Shown piece by piece: positions 25,717-35,313 of a stretch of DNA of 64,000 nucleotides; the stretch's first letter is position 1; every line of letters begins with the position of its first letter. A program made the position numbers and the translations under genes. The DNA comes from Novipirellula aureliae (GTDB lineage: Bacteria > Planctomycetota > Planctomycetia > Pirellulales > Pirellulaceae), in NCBI RefSeq assembly GCF_007860185.1, contig NZ_SJPY01000001.1, forward strand, positions 1,279,153 to 1,343,152, given 5' to 3'. A model generated the notes under the pieces. That model saw only the letters and a program-made list of their open reading frames with translations. It did no database searches and was not told the origin of the DNA.

Positions 25717-27333
25717 ATGACTAGAAAATCAATCCTTAGCGTTTTAACCATCAGTTTATTACTTTGTCTTCCACTTGACGATTGCTGGGGCCGCGGCCGC
25801 GGCGGATTCAGCGGCGGTGCCTCGCGTAGCATCGGTGGCGGATTCGGCGGCGGCGCTAGCCGCAGTATCGGTAGCGGATTCAGTGGCGGTGCTAGCCGCA
25901 GCATCGGTAGTAGCGGTTTGAGCCGTGACCTGAGTGGTGGATTAGGCGGCGGAGGTGGCCGAAGCATGAGTGGCGGACTTAACCAGAGTGGCCTTGGTGG
26001 CCTTGGTGGCGGTGGTGGCGGTGGTTTCGGTGGTGCGGGTCACAACATCGGCGCCGGTGGCGGTATCAACCAAGGCGGCTTTGGGGGTGGGCTCAGTGAG
26101 AACCGGCTTGGCTCTGGCGGTTTAGGCGGCGGTTTAGGCGGCGGACTTGGTCAAGGTCTTGGTGGTCAATCCGCAACCAGAAACCAGTATTCCAAACCGA
26201 ACCGTAGTCAGCTTGACGGCTTTCTGGGGATGCCGTCGGACGGCGGCCTAGGCAGTCTTGGAAGCTCGCGAAATCGAACAGGCGATAACTTCGATATCAC
26301 CCATGGGACGGCGGAAGGATCCCGCGGTGGTCAAGCAGCAGGCGTCTCGGTGACCGGGCCGCGCGGTAACACGAGAGCCGGCGCCGTGGGCGTCGGGGCG
26401 GACGGTGGCGTTGCCAAAGTTGGCGGTGTCCAAGGTGCCGATGGTGTCCAGGCGGCACGTGGTGCGGCAGTGGGTCCGAATGGTGGTGTCGCAGCAGCCA
26501 GCGGAGTTCGCGGACCTGAGGGGGCAGCAGCAACACGTCGTGCAGCGGTGACGCCAGACGGCCGAGTGGCGGCGGGTGGTGCAGTGCGTGGTGCCAATGG
26601 CGCTGCGGCTGCCAGAGGTGTGGTTGCAGGCCCAGCCGGTGCGGCCGCAGGTTTCGCTCGGGTGACGCCATCAGGTCGCTACACCAGCGCCGCAGCCGTA
26701 CGCAGCAATTACAACCACTGGGACCTTTATGGCCCTCGCTGGCACACCAATCATCCGGGTGCTTGGTTTGCCGCAGGCTGGACCGCCAACACCATGTGGC
26801 GAGCCGCGACGTGGAACTCGGTGGACGCGTGGATCGGCTATCCCGTCGCTCAGCCAATCTACTACGACTATGGCACCACCATCGTTTACGATAACGGCAA
26901 TGTTTCGATGAACGGCGAAGACGTCGGAACGCCCCAAGAGTACTTTGAACAAGCAAGCGCTATCGCTCAGGCTGGAGCGCAAGCCGAGGCACCCGAGGAC
27001 GGTGAGTGGTTGCCGCTTGGCGTTTTTGCCTTGACCAAAACCAACGCTAAAGAATCAGACGTGACCATCCAATTGGCCGTCAACAAAGCTGGTGTTATTC
27101 GCGGCAACTATACGGACACGGCAAATGGCAAGACGCAAACCGTTCAAGGCTCGATCGACAAGAAAACGCAGCGAGTCGCGTTCTCGATCGGTGATAATAA
27201 GTCGGACTTGATTGAGACAGGACTCTACAATCTCACCAAGGACGAAGCTCCAGCCCTGATCCATATCGGTCAGGACAAAACCGAACAGTGGCTACTGGTT
27301 CGGCTCAAAAACGATAATGCCGCAGTCGGTTAG
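25717..27333 (+). CDS. Glycine-rich secreted protein with collagen-like middle
   Basis: 538 residues. Signal peptide MTRKSILSVLTISLLLCLPL. Residues about 28-150 are low complexity and built on GGASRSIGSGF-type repeats. Residues about 200-325 are built on repeats of the V-x-G-P-x-G-x-x-A-A-R-G kind (GAAVGPNGGVAAASGVRGPE). The C-terminal 200 residues are globular: an NHWDLYGPRWHTNHPGAWFA segment, then DGEWLPLGVFALTKTN and a beta-rich end. It is probably a cell-surface or extracellular structural protein; such proteins are sometimes labelled mu-protocadherin-like. GC content is locally high. The stop codon lies inside a 15-bp tandem repeat. Confidence 0.7.
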   Translation: MTRKSILSVLTISLLLCLPLDDCWGRGRGGFSGGASRSIGGGFGGGASRSIGSGFSGGASRSIGSSGLSRDLSGGLGGGGGRSMSGGLNQSGLGGLGGGGGGGFGGAGHNIGAGGGINQGGFGGGLSENRLGSGGLGGGLGGGLGQGLGGQSATRNQYSKPNRSQLDGFLGMPSDGGLGSLGSSRNRTGDNFDITHGTAEGSRGGQAAGVSVTGPRGNTRAGAVGVGADGGVAKVGGVQGADGVQAARGAAVGPNGGVAAASGVRGPEGAAATRRAAVTPDGRVAAGGAVRGANGAAAARGVVAGPAGAAAGFARVTPSGRYTSAAAVRSNYNHWDLYGPRWHTNHPGAWFAAGWTANTMWRAATWNSVDAWIGYPVAQPIYYDYGTTIVYDNGNVSMNGEDVGTPQEYFEQASAIAQAGAQAEAPEDGEWLPLGVFALTKTNAKESDVTIQLAVNKAGVIRGNYTDTANGKTQTVQGSIDKKTQRVAFSIGDNKSDLIETGLYNLTKDEAPALIHIGQDKTEQWLLVRLKNDNAAVG

Positions 27334-27372
27334 CTTCAACACGGCTAGCTTCAGCACAGCTAGCTTCAGCAA
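27328..27372. repeat. 15-bp tandem repeat containing the upstream stop codon
   Basis: Three units (27328, 27343, 27358) of GGCTAGCTTCAGCAC type. The TAG stop of the glycine-rich protein gene (27331-27333) lies in unit 1, and units 2 and 3 carry the same TAG. Confidence 0.9.
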
Positions 27373-27836
27373 ACCTATCCGACCTTCATCCAACGACTGC
27401 CAGCAAAACGAGACAACGCCTTTCCATCGAACGATGCCGCGCGGTGCACCGTGATCGTGTTTGTCTCGATTGGCAAGTGGGCAGGAAAGCCTACCTTTCC
27501 CGCCCACGCCGTCTACGTTGACATCCGATCGATCGATGCAAGACTCGATCAATAAGCCGGCGAAGTCAACAAACTGACCCGAGCCGGTAAACTTTGCGGG
27601 TCGAGGTTGGAAGCCACAGCCACATTTTTTGGCGAAGTCGCTTTTCACCATCGAAACTTCAAAACTTTCGCTTGGGTTTAGGGTTAAAGGCTATGCGGTG
27701 CTGCCCAACAGAGGAAAATCCTCCCCCCTACTACCTTTTGATTTCGATACGATTATCATGAGTAACTCACGTGACCGCACGATGCGTTCGCTCACACAGA
27801 ATCCCACCAACCCACCACTGAAACGAAGCATACTAG
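27373..27836. other. Intergenic region with a terminator-like hairpin
   Basis: No gene seen. An imperfect 13-bp stem at 27477-27507 (GTGGGCAGGAAAG with CTTTCCCGCCCAC, one mismatch) could end transcription of the glycine-rich protein gene, although no long T-run follows. A half-copy of the family B palindrome (GAAGCCACAGCCAC) lies at about 27611. Confidence 0.4.
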
Positions 27837-29480
27837 ATGAATCTTAAACCTGGTTTCACAATTCGCATATCCGTCTTCGCTTTCGTACTGGCCGCAAACG
27901 CTTGCCAGCACGTGCCCGTTCAGGCCGCCGATCCCATTGCGAAGATGCAAGTCGATGCGGTAACAACTCGGCAAGCCGACTGGGGCTATTGGGGACCGAA
28001 CCCGAAGACGTATTCGAGCTGGAAGACGCACAGCAACCGCTTGATCCCCGTTTACACGTTTGGAATTGACCTAAACGCGGTCAGCGGTGAAAACAGTTTG
28101 TATCGCGATGCCGCGGCAATCGAAAAACTTTATGGCTTCCTGCCTGACAAGACGCACAACCCCGAAGCCGAATACTTTGACCAGACGGACGTTTACCGAC
28201 TGCAAAAGTCGGCTGTTGAATCAGGCAAGAAACGTGTGATTCTATTTGTGTTCGACGGCATGGATTGGGACACGACGCGAATTGCTGCCATCGCAAATTC
28301 TGGCAAGGATTATAGTGAAGGACGGGGCGAAGGGCTCCACTTTTTGGATTATCGAGGTACGACGACGGACTATGGATATTGCGTCACCAGCCCTCGTGTC
28401 GACGGCACGTCAGTCAGTGTCGACAAGCAAACCGTTATCAACCCTGAAGGAAAAGTTCGTGGAGGCTACGACGCCAAGTTAGGCGGCAACTCGCCATGGG
28501 AACCTCCCACCGATGCCGATTACCTGATCGGAAAGAGCAAGCAGACCAAACATGCTTACGCGGAATCTTCTGCCACCGCGACATCGTTGACTTGCGGGAT
28601 CAAGACCTACAACGACGCAATGAATGTGGACTTCGTAGGTCGTGAAGCGATGCCGATCGCCAGGACGCTGCAACAAGATGGCTTTGCTATCGGTGTTGTG
28701 AGCAGCGTTCCGATCAGCCATGCAACGCCGGGATGTGCCTACGCCAACAACGTACACCGAAGCGACTATCAGGATTTAACGCGTGACTTGGTCGGACGTC
28801 CTTCCATTTATCATCCCGGTGGCTTGCCAGGCGTCGACGTGCTGATCGGCGGCGGTTGGGGAATCAATCCGAAAAAAGATGGGGGACAAGGCAAAAACTT
28901 TGTTCCTGGCAACAAGTACATCGCCGCAGACGACTTGGCAGCGATCGACGTTGAGAACGGTGGCAAATATGTCGTCGCTCAGCGTACCGATGGCATGGCT
29001 GGTCCAGAGGTTCTCAGCACAGCCGTGCAACAGGCAATAAAGGATCAGAATCGCCTGTTCGGTTTCTTCGGCGCTCAAGGGGGCCACTTGCCCTATCAGA
29101 CTGCCGACGGAAATTACGATCCGGTCGTCAGTTACGGAAATGCCAAGCCCGCGAAGGCCGAGGCCTACAGTGAAGCGGATTTGCACGAGAATGTCAAACT
29201 TGATGAGATGGCTGTGGCCGCGCTCAATGTTCTCGATGCTCGCAGCGACCAATGGTGGTTGATGATTGAAGCCGGCGAAGTCGACTGGGCCAATCATTCC
29301 AATAATATCGACAACTCCATCGGCGCGGTCCTCAGCGGGGACGAAGCATTCGCGGCCGTGGTGGCATGGATCGAACAGAATGGCGGTTGGAACGATACCG
29401 CATTGATTCTCACCGCCGATCACGGTCACTACTTTAATCTCAACCGCCCCGAAGCGTTCATGCAAGCAGCAAGCGAATAG
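27837..29480 (+). CDS. Alkaline phosphatase, secreted
   Basis: 547 residues. Signal peptide about residues 1-30 (ISVFAFVLAANACQHVPVQA). Phosphomonoesterase of the PhoA-like superfamily acting outside the cytoplasm. Motifs: LFVFDGMDWDTTR (metal Asp, about 138), AESSATATSLTCG with probable nucleophile S244, where E243 replaces the usual Asp before the serine, IEAGEVDWANHSNN and LTADHGHY (metal Asp and His). The fold signatures are complete. The Asp-to-Glu change next to the nucleophile is a visible departure from PhoA but occurs in related sequences. Monocistronic. Phosphate control is plausible but no Pho box was recognised. Confidence 0.88.
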   Translation: MNLKPGFTIRISVFAFVLAANACQHVPVQAADPIAKMQVDAVTTRQADWGYWGPNPKTYSSWKTHSNRLIPVYTFGIDLNAVSGENSLYRDAAAIEKLYGFLPDKTHNPEAEYFDQTDVYRLQKSAVESGKKRVILFVFDGMDWDTTRIAAIANSGKDYSEGRGEGLHFLDYRGTTTDYGYCVTSPRVDGTSVSVDKQTVINPEGKVRGGYDAKLGGNSPWEPPTDADYLIGKSKQTKHAYAESSATATSLTCGIKTYNDAMNVDFVGREAMPIARTLQQDGFAIGVVSSVPISHATPGCAYANNVHRSDYQDLTRDLVGRPSIYHPGGLPGVDVLIGGGWGINPKKDGGQGKNFVPGNKYIAADDLAAIDVENGGKYVVAQRTDGMAGPEVLSTAVQQAIKDQNRLFGFFGAQGGHLPYQTADGNYDPVVSYGNAKPAKAEAYSEADLHENVKLDEMAVAALNVLDARSDQWWLMIEAGEVDWANHSNNIDNSIGAVLSGDEAFAAVVAWIEQNGGWNDTALILTADHGHYFNLNRPEAFMQAASE

Positions 29481-30108
29481 CGAACCTGACGTTGAGCAAA
29501 ACGTTCTCTTCGATCCAATGACACCTCTGCTGCAAATAACCAAACTCACCCAAGTTTGGCGTGTTCCAGCATTTCGTCCGATTGCAGCTGGCGGCTAGTC
29601 GCCAGCTTGGTCAGCGATGATCTTGGCGCTCATTGGATCGACATCACTTTCCCGCAGATGGGATCGACTGTCAATTCATAGGCAATGTCGTTCATAGGCA
29701 ATGTCGTTCTGACGAATCTTCAACCTCCCAATTTCATCAACCCACAGGCCGGAGGCCGAAATGACCCACAGGCCGGAGGCATCGAGGGGTTCGAGCAAGA
29801 GTGGCAATGGGTATCGCGACGAAATCGGCAGCCGGCTAACGCCAAAACGGCTAATTCGCAGAGTGTTTCTCCGAGGATTCACACTAACGCTTTCGCTCTA
29901 ACGAGTTACTCAAATGACGAGCCATCACATGAAGCATCCGGGCTAGGGGTAAGTGATTTTTCCAATCTCATGACGGATAAAATCGGGCAAGTCAATTGGT
30001 TCGTGGTTTGATTAACGCCACGGGTGTCCTAAGCGATCTAGGGGAAGGCTCCGTGAGTCGAACATAAAAGAAAACTCATCTTGCCGGCAATTCGTGACAC
30101 GGAATCGT
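29481..30108. other. Intergenic region with a hairpin and short duplications
   Basis: A perfect 8-bp stem AGCTGGCG/CGCCAGCT lies at 29586-29607. A 16-bp direct duplication (TTCATAGGCAATGTCG at 29675 and 29691) and a split repeat CCACAGGCCGGAGGC follow. A frame of 108 codons over 29685-30011 crosses these repeats and has no domain signal. Confidence 0.5.
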
Positions 30109-30339
30109 TCACTCGTGTTGCTCCTCTTCAACAAGACGTATGACATCGTGAAGTGTCATTGACATCGGATCCATCGTCCGAGGATCGCAAGGTTGAGTGA
30201 ACCGAGCTTGGGCAAATAGATTGAATAGTCGACGCATGATTTCTTCCTTCATATCAAAGTGTTCTATCGAATCGACGCTACGAATCGGTCGAGACATCGG
30301 CAGTGTGCTGATGTCAGAAAGAAGTATCGCCTTGCGCAC
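30109..30339 (-). CDS. Doubtful hypothetical protein, 76 aa
   Basis: A frame with MRKAILLSDISTLPMSRPIR and ending TLHDVIRLVEEEQHE. Composition is protein-like (amphipathic helices in MKEEIMRRLFNLFAQARF) but no family is recognised and no clear ribosome-binding site is present. The stretch 30340-30606 between it and the kinase gene shows nothing definite. Confidence 0.3.
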   Translation of the reverse strand: MRKAILLSDISTLPMSRPIRSVDSIEHFDMKEEIMRRLFNLFAQARFTQPCDPRTMDPMSMTLHDVIRLVEEEQHE

Positions 30340-30606
30340 TAAACCACCGATGAACTCTTGATAAAATCTGATTTATCAGGCCTTCTTCAATGGCTCCAGC
30401 GAAGAATTCGTGGGTTGATTCTTCAATCCCAAGTACAGAAAGGTAGGTTTTTCAGGCATCGCAGGGCCAAAAGAATGTTTTTGGGTTCATCAACAATCTG
30501 ACGTTCCAAAATAAACCTCGGCAAAACAAGATGTTTCACCGAGGCCAAGCGAGACCTACTTCCCGGCCTAACCCAACTAGCCAAACTCTGGCGAATTCGC
30601 CGAAGC

Positions 30607-32058
30607 TCAAACCGTGTTCTCGTTGGCAGCGTGATGGATAAACTCAGTGGGCAACCGCAACGTAAAGCAGCTTCCGCGACCAGGTGTACTTGTCACTTGC
30701 AACGTACCGCCAAGCGTGTCGGCGATGCGACGGGCGATGGCTAATCCGAGGCCGTTACCGGCAACTCCCTTGCTACGAGCCTCGCTGGATCGAAAGAAAG
30801 ACTCGAACAGATGCTGTTGATCCGCCTCGGAGATGCCATTGCCTGTGTCCGTGACGCGCACGATCGCGTGCCCTTCGTCACTCACTACATCAATCGTGAT
30901 CGGACTTCCGGGAGGACTATACTTCATCGCGTTGGACACCAGGTTGTCAATGATTCGTGCCAACAATGTTGACGTGGCCCGCACCGCGATCGACCGGTCG
31001 ATCTGGTTCTGCAGTCTTAGGTCGGCTGCCCGCGGTAGACTCGACCAAGCCGAAGCATATTCGTCAAACCACACGCCCAACTGGATCGGTTGCAGCCGCG
31101 GAATGGCGGTATCGCCTTCGCTTCGCGCCAAAAACAAAAGTGCTTCCACGATCTCTTGAAGCGATAGCGCTTTGGTGCGCAGCAGTTGCAAGGTCGAAGT
31201 ATAGTCTGCTTCACTTCGTGGGCGCCGAAGCGTCACGTCAATCTGTCCGAGCAACACTGTAATAGGCGATCTTAGCTCGTGTGCCGCGTCCCCGGCGAAC
31301 CGTCGTTGCTGCTCGAAGGCAGCCTGTTGGCGGTCAAGCAATTGATTGAAGGTCGCCCCCAGTTCGGCCAGTTCATCACCGGAGTCTTGCACGACTAACC
31401 GAGACTGGAAATCCGAACCAGCAATCGACTGGGCCTGACTCGCCATCGAGGTAACCGGCTTGAGGGCCTGACGCACCATCCAGTATCCCAGTGCAGCGGC
31501 AACGCACCAGGCAGCCAGAGGCAGCACCGTGACAAGGAAAGTCAACCTGGACATGATCGAATCTCGCTTTGCAGTGTTGCGACCGACGACGACAATCAAT
31601 TCATCAAACTCATCGAGTTCTCGTTCCGTTGCAAGTGGCTTCGGTGCTGTCAAACGTTGATACAAAACCATGCGTTGATCCGTTGAATCGACAGGATCCA
31701 TCAGCGTACCGCTCGATTCATTTGTCCCGGCTAATTGCATCGCCAGTTCCGTCAACTTCCGATCCGCATTCCGAGACTTTTCGACGACCAGATTGCGGTC
31801 GCCGACAACGATCCAATTGACTTCGCCAAATTGGTCGAGCGAACCAAAGAAGACAGCGTGTTCCAACGGTTGCCATTTGACTTCGGTCTCTTCGATTTCC
31901 GCTGCTGCGACCAAAGAGTTAAGAACTCCATGCAATTCATGTTCGAATTGGTACACGACTTGTCGTCGCGTCACGGAATAAAACACCAATGAATAAACGG
32001 TCAGTGCAATCGCCAGTGTCAGCAGAAAATAGGCAGAGACACGAGTCGTAAGTTTCAT
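30607..32058 (-). CDS. HAMP-domain sensor histidine kinase
   Basis: 483 residues. Two membrane helices (about 8-29 and 172-194) enclose a periplasmic sensor of about 140 residues. HAMP follows (about 195-247, ending FNQLLDRQQ), then HisKA with GDAAHELRSPITVLLGQI (phosphorylated H260). The HATPase_c part has NLVSNAMKYSPPG (N box), DTGNGISE (G1) and GNGLGLAIARRIADTLGG (G2). The start overlaps the stop of the response regulator gene by 4 nt. The signal is unknown; the periplasmic region has no recognised fold. Confidence 0.92.
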   Translation of the reverse strand: MKLTTRVSAYFLLTLAIALTVYSLVFYSVTRRQVVYQFEHELHGVLNSLVAAAEIEETEVKWQPLEHAVFFGSLDQFGEVNWIVVGDRNLVVEKSRNADRKLTELAMQLAGTNESSGTLMDPVDSTDQRMVLYQRLTAPKPLATERELDEFDELIVVVGRNTAKRDSIMSRLTFLVTVLPLAAWCVAAALGYWMVRQALKPVTSMASQAQSIAGSDFQSRLVVQDSGDELAELGATFNQLLDRQQAAFEQQRRFAGDAAHELRSPITVLLGQIDVTLRRPRSEADYTSTLQLLRTKALSLQEIVEALLFLARSEGDTAIPRLQPIQLGVWFDEYASAWSSLPRAADLRLQNQIDRSIAVRATSTLLARIIDNLVSNAMKYSPPGSPITIDVVSDEGHAIVRVTDTGNGISEADQQHLFESFFRSSEARSKGVAGNGLGLAIARRIADTLGGTLQVTSTPGRGSCFTLRLPTEFIHHAANENTV

Positions 32059-32744
32059 TCGTGACTCGTGTCTTGAGACTCCAGGATGTACCCTTGGCCT
32101 CGGCGTGTTTGAATCACACGCGGGCCAAATGCTTCCAGTTTCCGACGCAAATCCTTAACGTGAACTTCGAGGGTGTTGGAAAGCCCGTCAAAATTCTCAT
32201 CCCAGACCGTACTGTAAATCCGCGTTCGCGAAAGCACTCGGCCGGGATTCCGCACAAACATCGCTAAGAGTGACAATTCCTTCGCGGTCAGGTCCAGCGA
32301 TTCTCCCGCACGAGTGGCCCGTTGCTGAGCGAGATCAATACGGATGTCGCGGTATTCGATCGACATGCTGTCGGCTTGATTTTGTCGTCGCAACAAAACG
32401 CGAACGCGGGCTAGAAGTTCCTCGAAGGCGAACGGCTTTGTCAAATAGTCGTCGGCCCCGGCGTCAAGTCCCGTCACTCGCTCGTTGACGCCATCGCGTG
32501 CCGTCAGAAATAGCACAGGCGTCACTCGATTCCTCTGCCGGAAACGCTGCAGTATGTGAATACCGTCTTCCCCCGGCAACCACCAATCCAAGATGACGAG
32601 ATCCCAAGTCTCCGACTGCAACCGCAACCACGCATGACGGCCATCTTTGGCCAACTCTGCCGTGTAGCCCTCTTCGTTCAAGCCGCGGACGAGGAAATCG
32701 GATATTCCTGGGTCATCTTCAACGACTAGAAGGCGAACACTCAT
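32055..32744 (-). CDS. OmpR-family response regulator
   Basis: 229 residues. Receiver domain with phosphoacceptor D53 (LVILDWWLPGEDG), acidic pair ED at 9-10, and LTKPF with the conserved lysine. C-terminal winged helix with LTAKELSLLAMFVRNPGRVL and SNTLEVHVKDLRRKL. The ATG at 32744 gives the standard receiver start; a frame back to 32795 is rejected. It forms an operon with the kinase downstream (ATGA overlap) and is divergent from the DUF1254 gene series, which it may regulate; this is inferred from position only. Confidence 0.92.
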   Translation of the reverse strand: MSVRLLVVEDDPGISDFLVRGLNEEGYTAELAKDGRHAWLRLQSETWDLVILDWWLPGEDGIHILQRFRQRNRVTPVLFLTARDGVNERVTGLDAGADDYLTKPFAFEELLARVRVLLRRQNQADSMSIEYRDIRIDLAQQRATRAGESLDLTAKELSLLAMFVRNPGRVLSRTRIYSTVWDENFDGLSNTLEVHVKDLRRKLEAFGPRVIQTRRGQGYILESQDTSHE

Positions 32745-32923
32745 CGAAACGATTCTCGGCGAACGTGGTTCAAGTGAAAAATGCAACACTCGCATTATGA
32801 CAACTTCGCATGAACCGCCAATGAGCGGTCAATAAAGAAATCTTCATACAATCTTCATGCCCTGCGACGGTGGGAACGCTCATTCCATTCGAGGACGCCG
32901 TCGAGCGAGCTGCATGCCTTTCT

Positions 32924-32979
32924 CTGACGACACCTATCTGACGACACCTATCTGACGTCACCTACCTGACGACACGCTG
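32924..32979. repeat. 14-bp tandem repeat, about four copies
   Basis: Units of CTGACGACACCTAT start at 32924, 32938, 32952 and 32966 (the last partial). The stop codon of the small minus-strand gene (32962-32964) lies in the third unit. Confidence 0.85.
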
Positions 32980-33090
32980 AGCGGACCGCATCTTGCACCG
33001 AGTACGTCCCGAGCCAACCAAACATGCCCCCAGGATCACGCCAGCAGTAATCATGGCGGACACCTGAACGAGCGCAACAAGATTGTCCAT
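32962..33090 (-). CDS. Possible 42-residue membrane peptide
   Basis: An ATG at 33090 is preceded by GGAG at 7 nt spacing. It encodes MDNLVALVQVSAMITAGVIL followed by GACLVGSGRTRC and a basic tail: one membrane helix, N-out/C-in by the positive-inside rule. It lies 218 nt upstream of the response regulator gene on the same strand, so it may be in the same transcript. The 3' end runs into a 14-bp tandem repeat. Small-protein calls without homologues are uncertain. Confidence 0.4.
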   Translation of the reverse strand: MDNLVALVQVSAMITAGVILGACLVGSGRTRCKMRSAQRVVR

Positions 33091-33408
33091 CGTTTTTCTC
33101 CAGCAGATTGGAAAGAAATCAAAAGGTCTGCTAGGAGTATCGCAGTGGGACATAATGGAGGGCTGAGGCGAGATTAAAATTTTGCTTATCTTGCTAGGAT
33201 CGTGTTCTAAGTCGTCAAAAAACAGTGTTTTCGTTGACGATCGCCGAGAGCGAGCATAAAAAAGCATGAGTGTTTTTCAACTTTGCTTTCCGCCCGGAGT
33301 AAAACAACTGCTATACTTCATCTGATCACCTTTGCGAAGCGGATCAGGACAAACGATGTGAATCCATACAAAGGCCCAACCGAGCAGCGGTACGATATCC
33401 GACATCCA

Positions 33409-34941
33409 ATGAAAACAAATCCAATGAACGACTCAGCCGAACACAAGCTCTGGACATCCGTCCTTGTCGCCGCAGTGGCCTTAGCAAGCAGCGGTTCCGT
33501 TTTTGCCCAAGTCTCTCAGGAAACCCTCGAATCGATCGCCATTCCGGATAAGGTCGAGACACCGATTGGAACATTGGAGTTCTTCGACGGCGTGCCAAAC
33601 GACGCTACCGTCGACAAGCTCTACGACAATCTCGACCGCATGCGGGCTGTCGAGGTCTATCTCAACAACCAGGGCGCAGCCTCTCTTAATGCCATGCGGA
33701 AAGGCAATGCAGAAATTGGTGCGGATGCGTCCAACAAGGTCACGATCACCGAACAACTCCTTCAACCCGCATCACTGTACCTTACGGGCAACACCTCGAC
33801 CTTGTACGCCCTGACTTACCTCGATCTAAAAACCGAGGGTCCGCTGGTCGTGGAGCTCCCGCCCGGCATGCTGGGATTCCTTGATGACGCTTGGTTCCGC
33901 TTCATCGGTAACCTCGGTGTGATCGGACCGGACAAGGGGAAAGGCGGCAAGTATTTGCTGCTTCCCCCGGACTACAGTGGTGACGAGCCCGAGGGCTATT
34001 TCATCGTCAAGCTCCCCACCTACAACAACCTAATGTTCCTACGTGGCTCGATTGCGAAGGGACTGGCGCCAGCCCTAGAGAATATCAAATCGAAGCTGCG
34101 GATCTATCCACTCGCGAAGGCAGCGAACCCACCTGCCACCGAGTTCATTAACATGTCGGGTAAGAGCTACAGCACGATCGTCACGCGAGACTTGAGTTTC
34201 TTCGAGGACCTCAATGCGCTGGTGCAGGTTGAACCCCTCGATGCAATCGGAACGGAGATGCGAGGCCAATTGGCAGCGATCGGCATCGTGAAGGGTAAGC
34301 CCTTTCGCCCCGATGCCCGCATGAAGAAGCTGCTAAATGAAGCCGCGAATCTTGGCAACGCCACCGCCCGGGCCATCACGTACCAGCCACGTATCGACGG
34401 CGTCTTCATCTACCCCGACACCAACAGTGCTTGGACGACGGCCTACGCCAATAAGAACACCTCCTTCGAAGCGGATGGCGCGATGGGTCTGGACGCGCGA
34501 CCGCTGTTCTACTTCAACGCGACCGGCGTGACGCCCGCCATGGCAACGAGTCATCCAGGAGCTGGATCCGACTACGCGTTGGCTTATCTGGATGCGAATA
34601 AGAACGCCTTCGATGGTTCGAAAACCTACAAACTCCATCTGCCACCAAACGTTCCGATCAATAATTTCTGGGCTGTCACGATCTACGACACGCAGACACG
34701 TTCCTTGTTGCAGACCAGTCAGACCTTTCCGACCGTCGGCAGCCAGAGCGAAGGATTCCAGAAAAACGAGGACGGCTCCTACGACGTCTATTTTGGACCG
34801 AAGGCACCGGCCGGGAAGGAAAACAACTGGCTTGAAACCATCCCGGGCAAGAGTTGGTTCACGATCCTGCGGATGTACGGCCCACTCGAGCCATGGATAG
34901 AGAAAACCTGGCGTCCTAGCGAGATCGAGCTTGTGAAATAA
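33409..34941 (+). CDS. DUF1254/DUF1214 protein, copy 1 (long type)
   Basis: 510 residues from ATG 33409 (or 505 from 33424). Signal peptide about SVLVAAVALASSGSVFAQ. DUF1254 part: PDKVETPIGTLEFFDGVPND, then MRAVEVYLNNQGAASLNAM and GPLVVELPPGMLGFLDDAWF with DKGKGGKYLLLPPDY. DUF1214 part at the C-terminus: YKLHLPPNVPINNFWAVTIY, DGSYDVYFGPKAP and SWFTILRMYGPLEPWIEKTW. The protein is exported. The family has no agreed function. It is closest to copy 6 (40953), with which it shares long near-identical blocks, showing duplication. First gene of a seven-gene same-strand series; divergent from the two-component system. Confidence 0.88.
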   Translation: MKTNPMNDSAEHKLWTSVLVAAVALASSGSVFAQVSQETLESIAIPDKVETPIGTLEFFDGVPNDATVDKLYDNLDRMRAVEVYLNNQGAASLNAMRKGNAEIGADASNKVTITEQLLQPASLYLTGNTSTLYALTYLDLKTEGPLVVELPPGMLGFLDDAWFRFIGNLGVIGPDKGKGGKYLLLPPDYSGDEPEGYFIVKLPTYNNLMFLRGSIAKGLAPALENIKSKLRIYPLAKAANPPATEFINMSGKSYSTIVTRDLSFFEDLNALVQVEPLDAIGTEMRGQLAAIGIVKGKPFRPDARMKKLLNEAANLGNATARAITYQPRIDGVFIYPDTNSAWTTAYANKNTSFEADGAMGLDARPLFYFNATGVTPAMATSHPGAGSDYALAYLDANKNAFDGSKTYKLHLPPNVPINNFWAVTIYDTQTRSLLQTSQTFPTVGSQSEGFQKNEDGSYDVYFGPKAPAGKENNWLETIPGKSWFTILRMYGPLEPWIEKTWRPSEIELVK

Positions 34942-35313
34942 TCGACACTTCTCGTTGAACGCCACCACGAATCCAGCGGCCCCCAATGGACTTGCCCCAT
35001 TGGAGCCAACGATTGACTGCTAATAGACAACACCTTCGTCGGGTAAGACCCCAGCGGGCTTGTCCCGTTTGGTGAATCAGTCTCGCTCACCAAACGGGAC
35101 AAGCCCGCCCAGGTCGATCGTGTGACTAGCATGAGTGTTTAGCTAATAATAATCGTTCGCTCCAACGACGCAAGGTCGTTGGGGGCGGGAGTTTGTTGGT
35201 GGTGTTCACCGAGTAGTGTCAAATAATCCAAGACCCTGGCCGTCCCACTTTGGAGCGTGCTGCAAACTCGGGTTCAAAAGCGTTACAACAACAAGCAACA
35301 ATAAGCAAACACA
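34942..35313. other. Intergenic region with a long perfect inverted repeat
   Basis: The 22-bp arms of a perfect hairpin lie at 35054-35075 and 35087-35108 (arm GCGGGCTTGTCCCGTTTGGT plus GA; loop 11 nt). A smaller hairpin CCAATGG/CCATTGG lies at about 34985-35002. No T-run follows either stem. It separates DUF1254 copies 1 and 2. Confidence 0.8.

Noticed and set aside
26297..26956. Minus-strand frame of 219 codons inside the glycine-rich gene
   Set aside because: Antisense to a GC-rich, low-complexity coding region; Arg/His/Leu-rich translation typical of a shadow frame.
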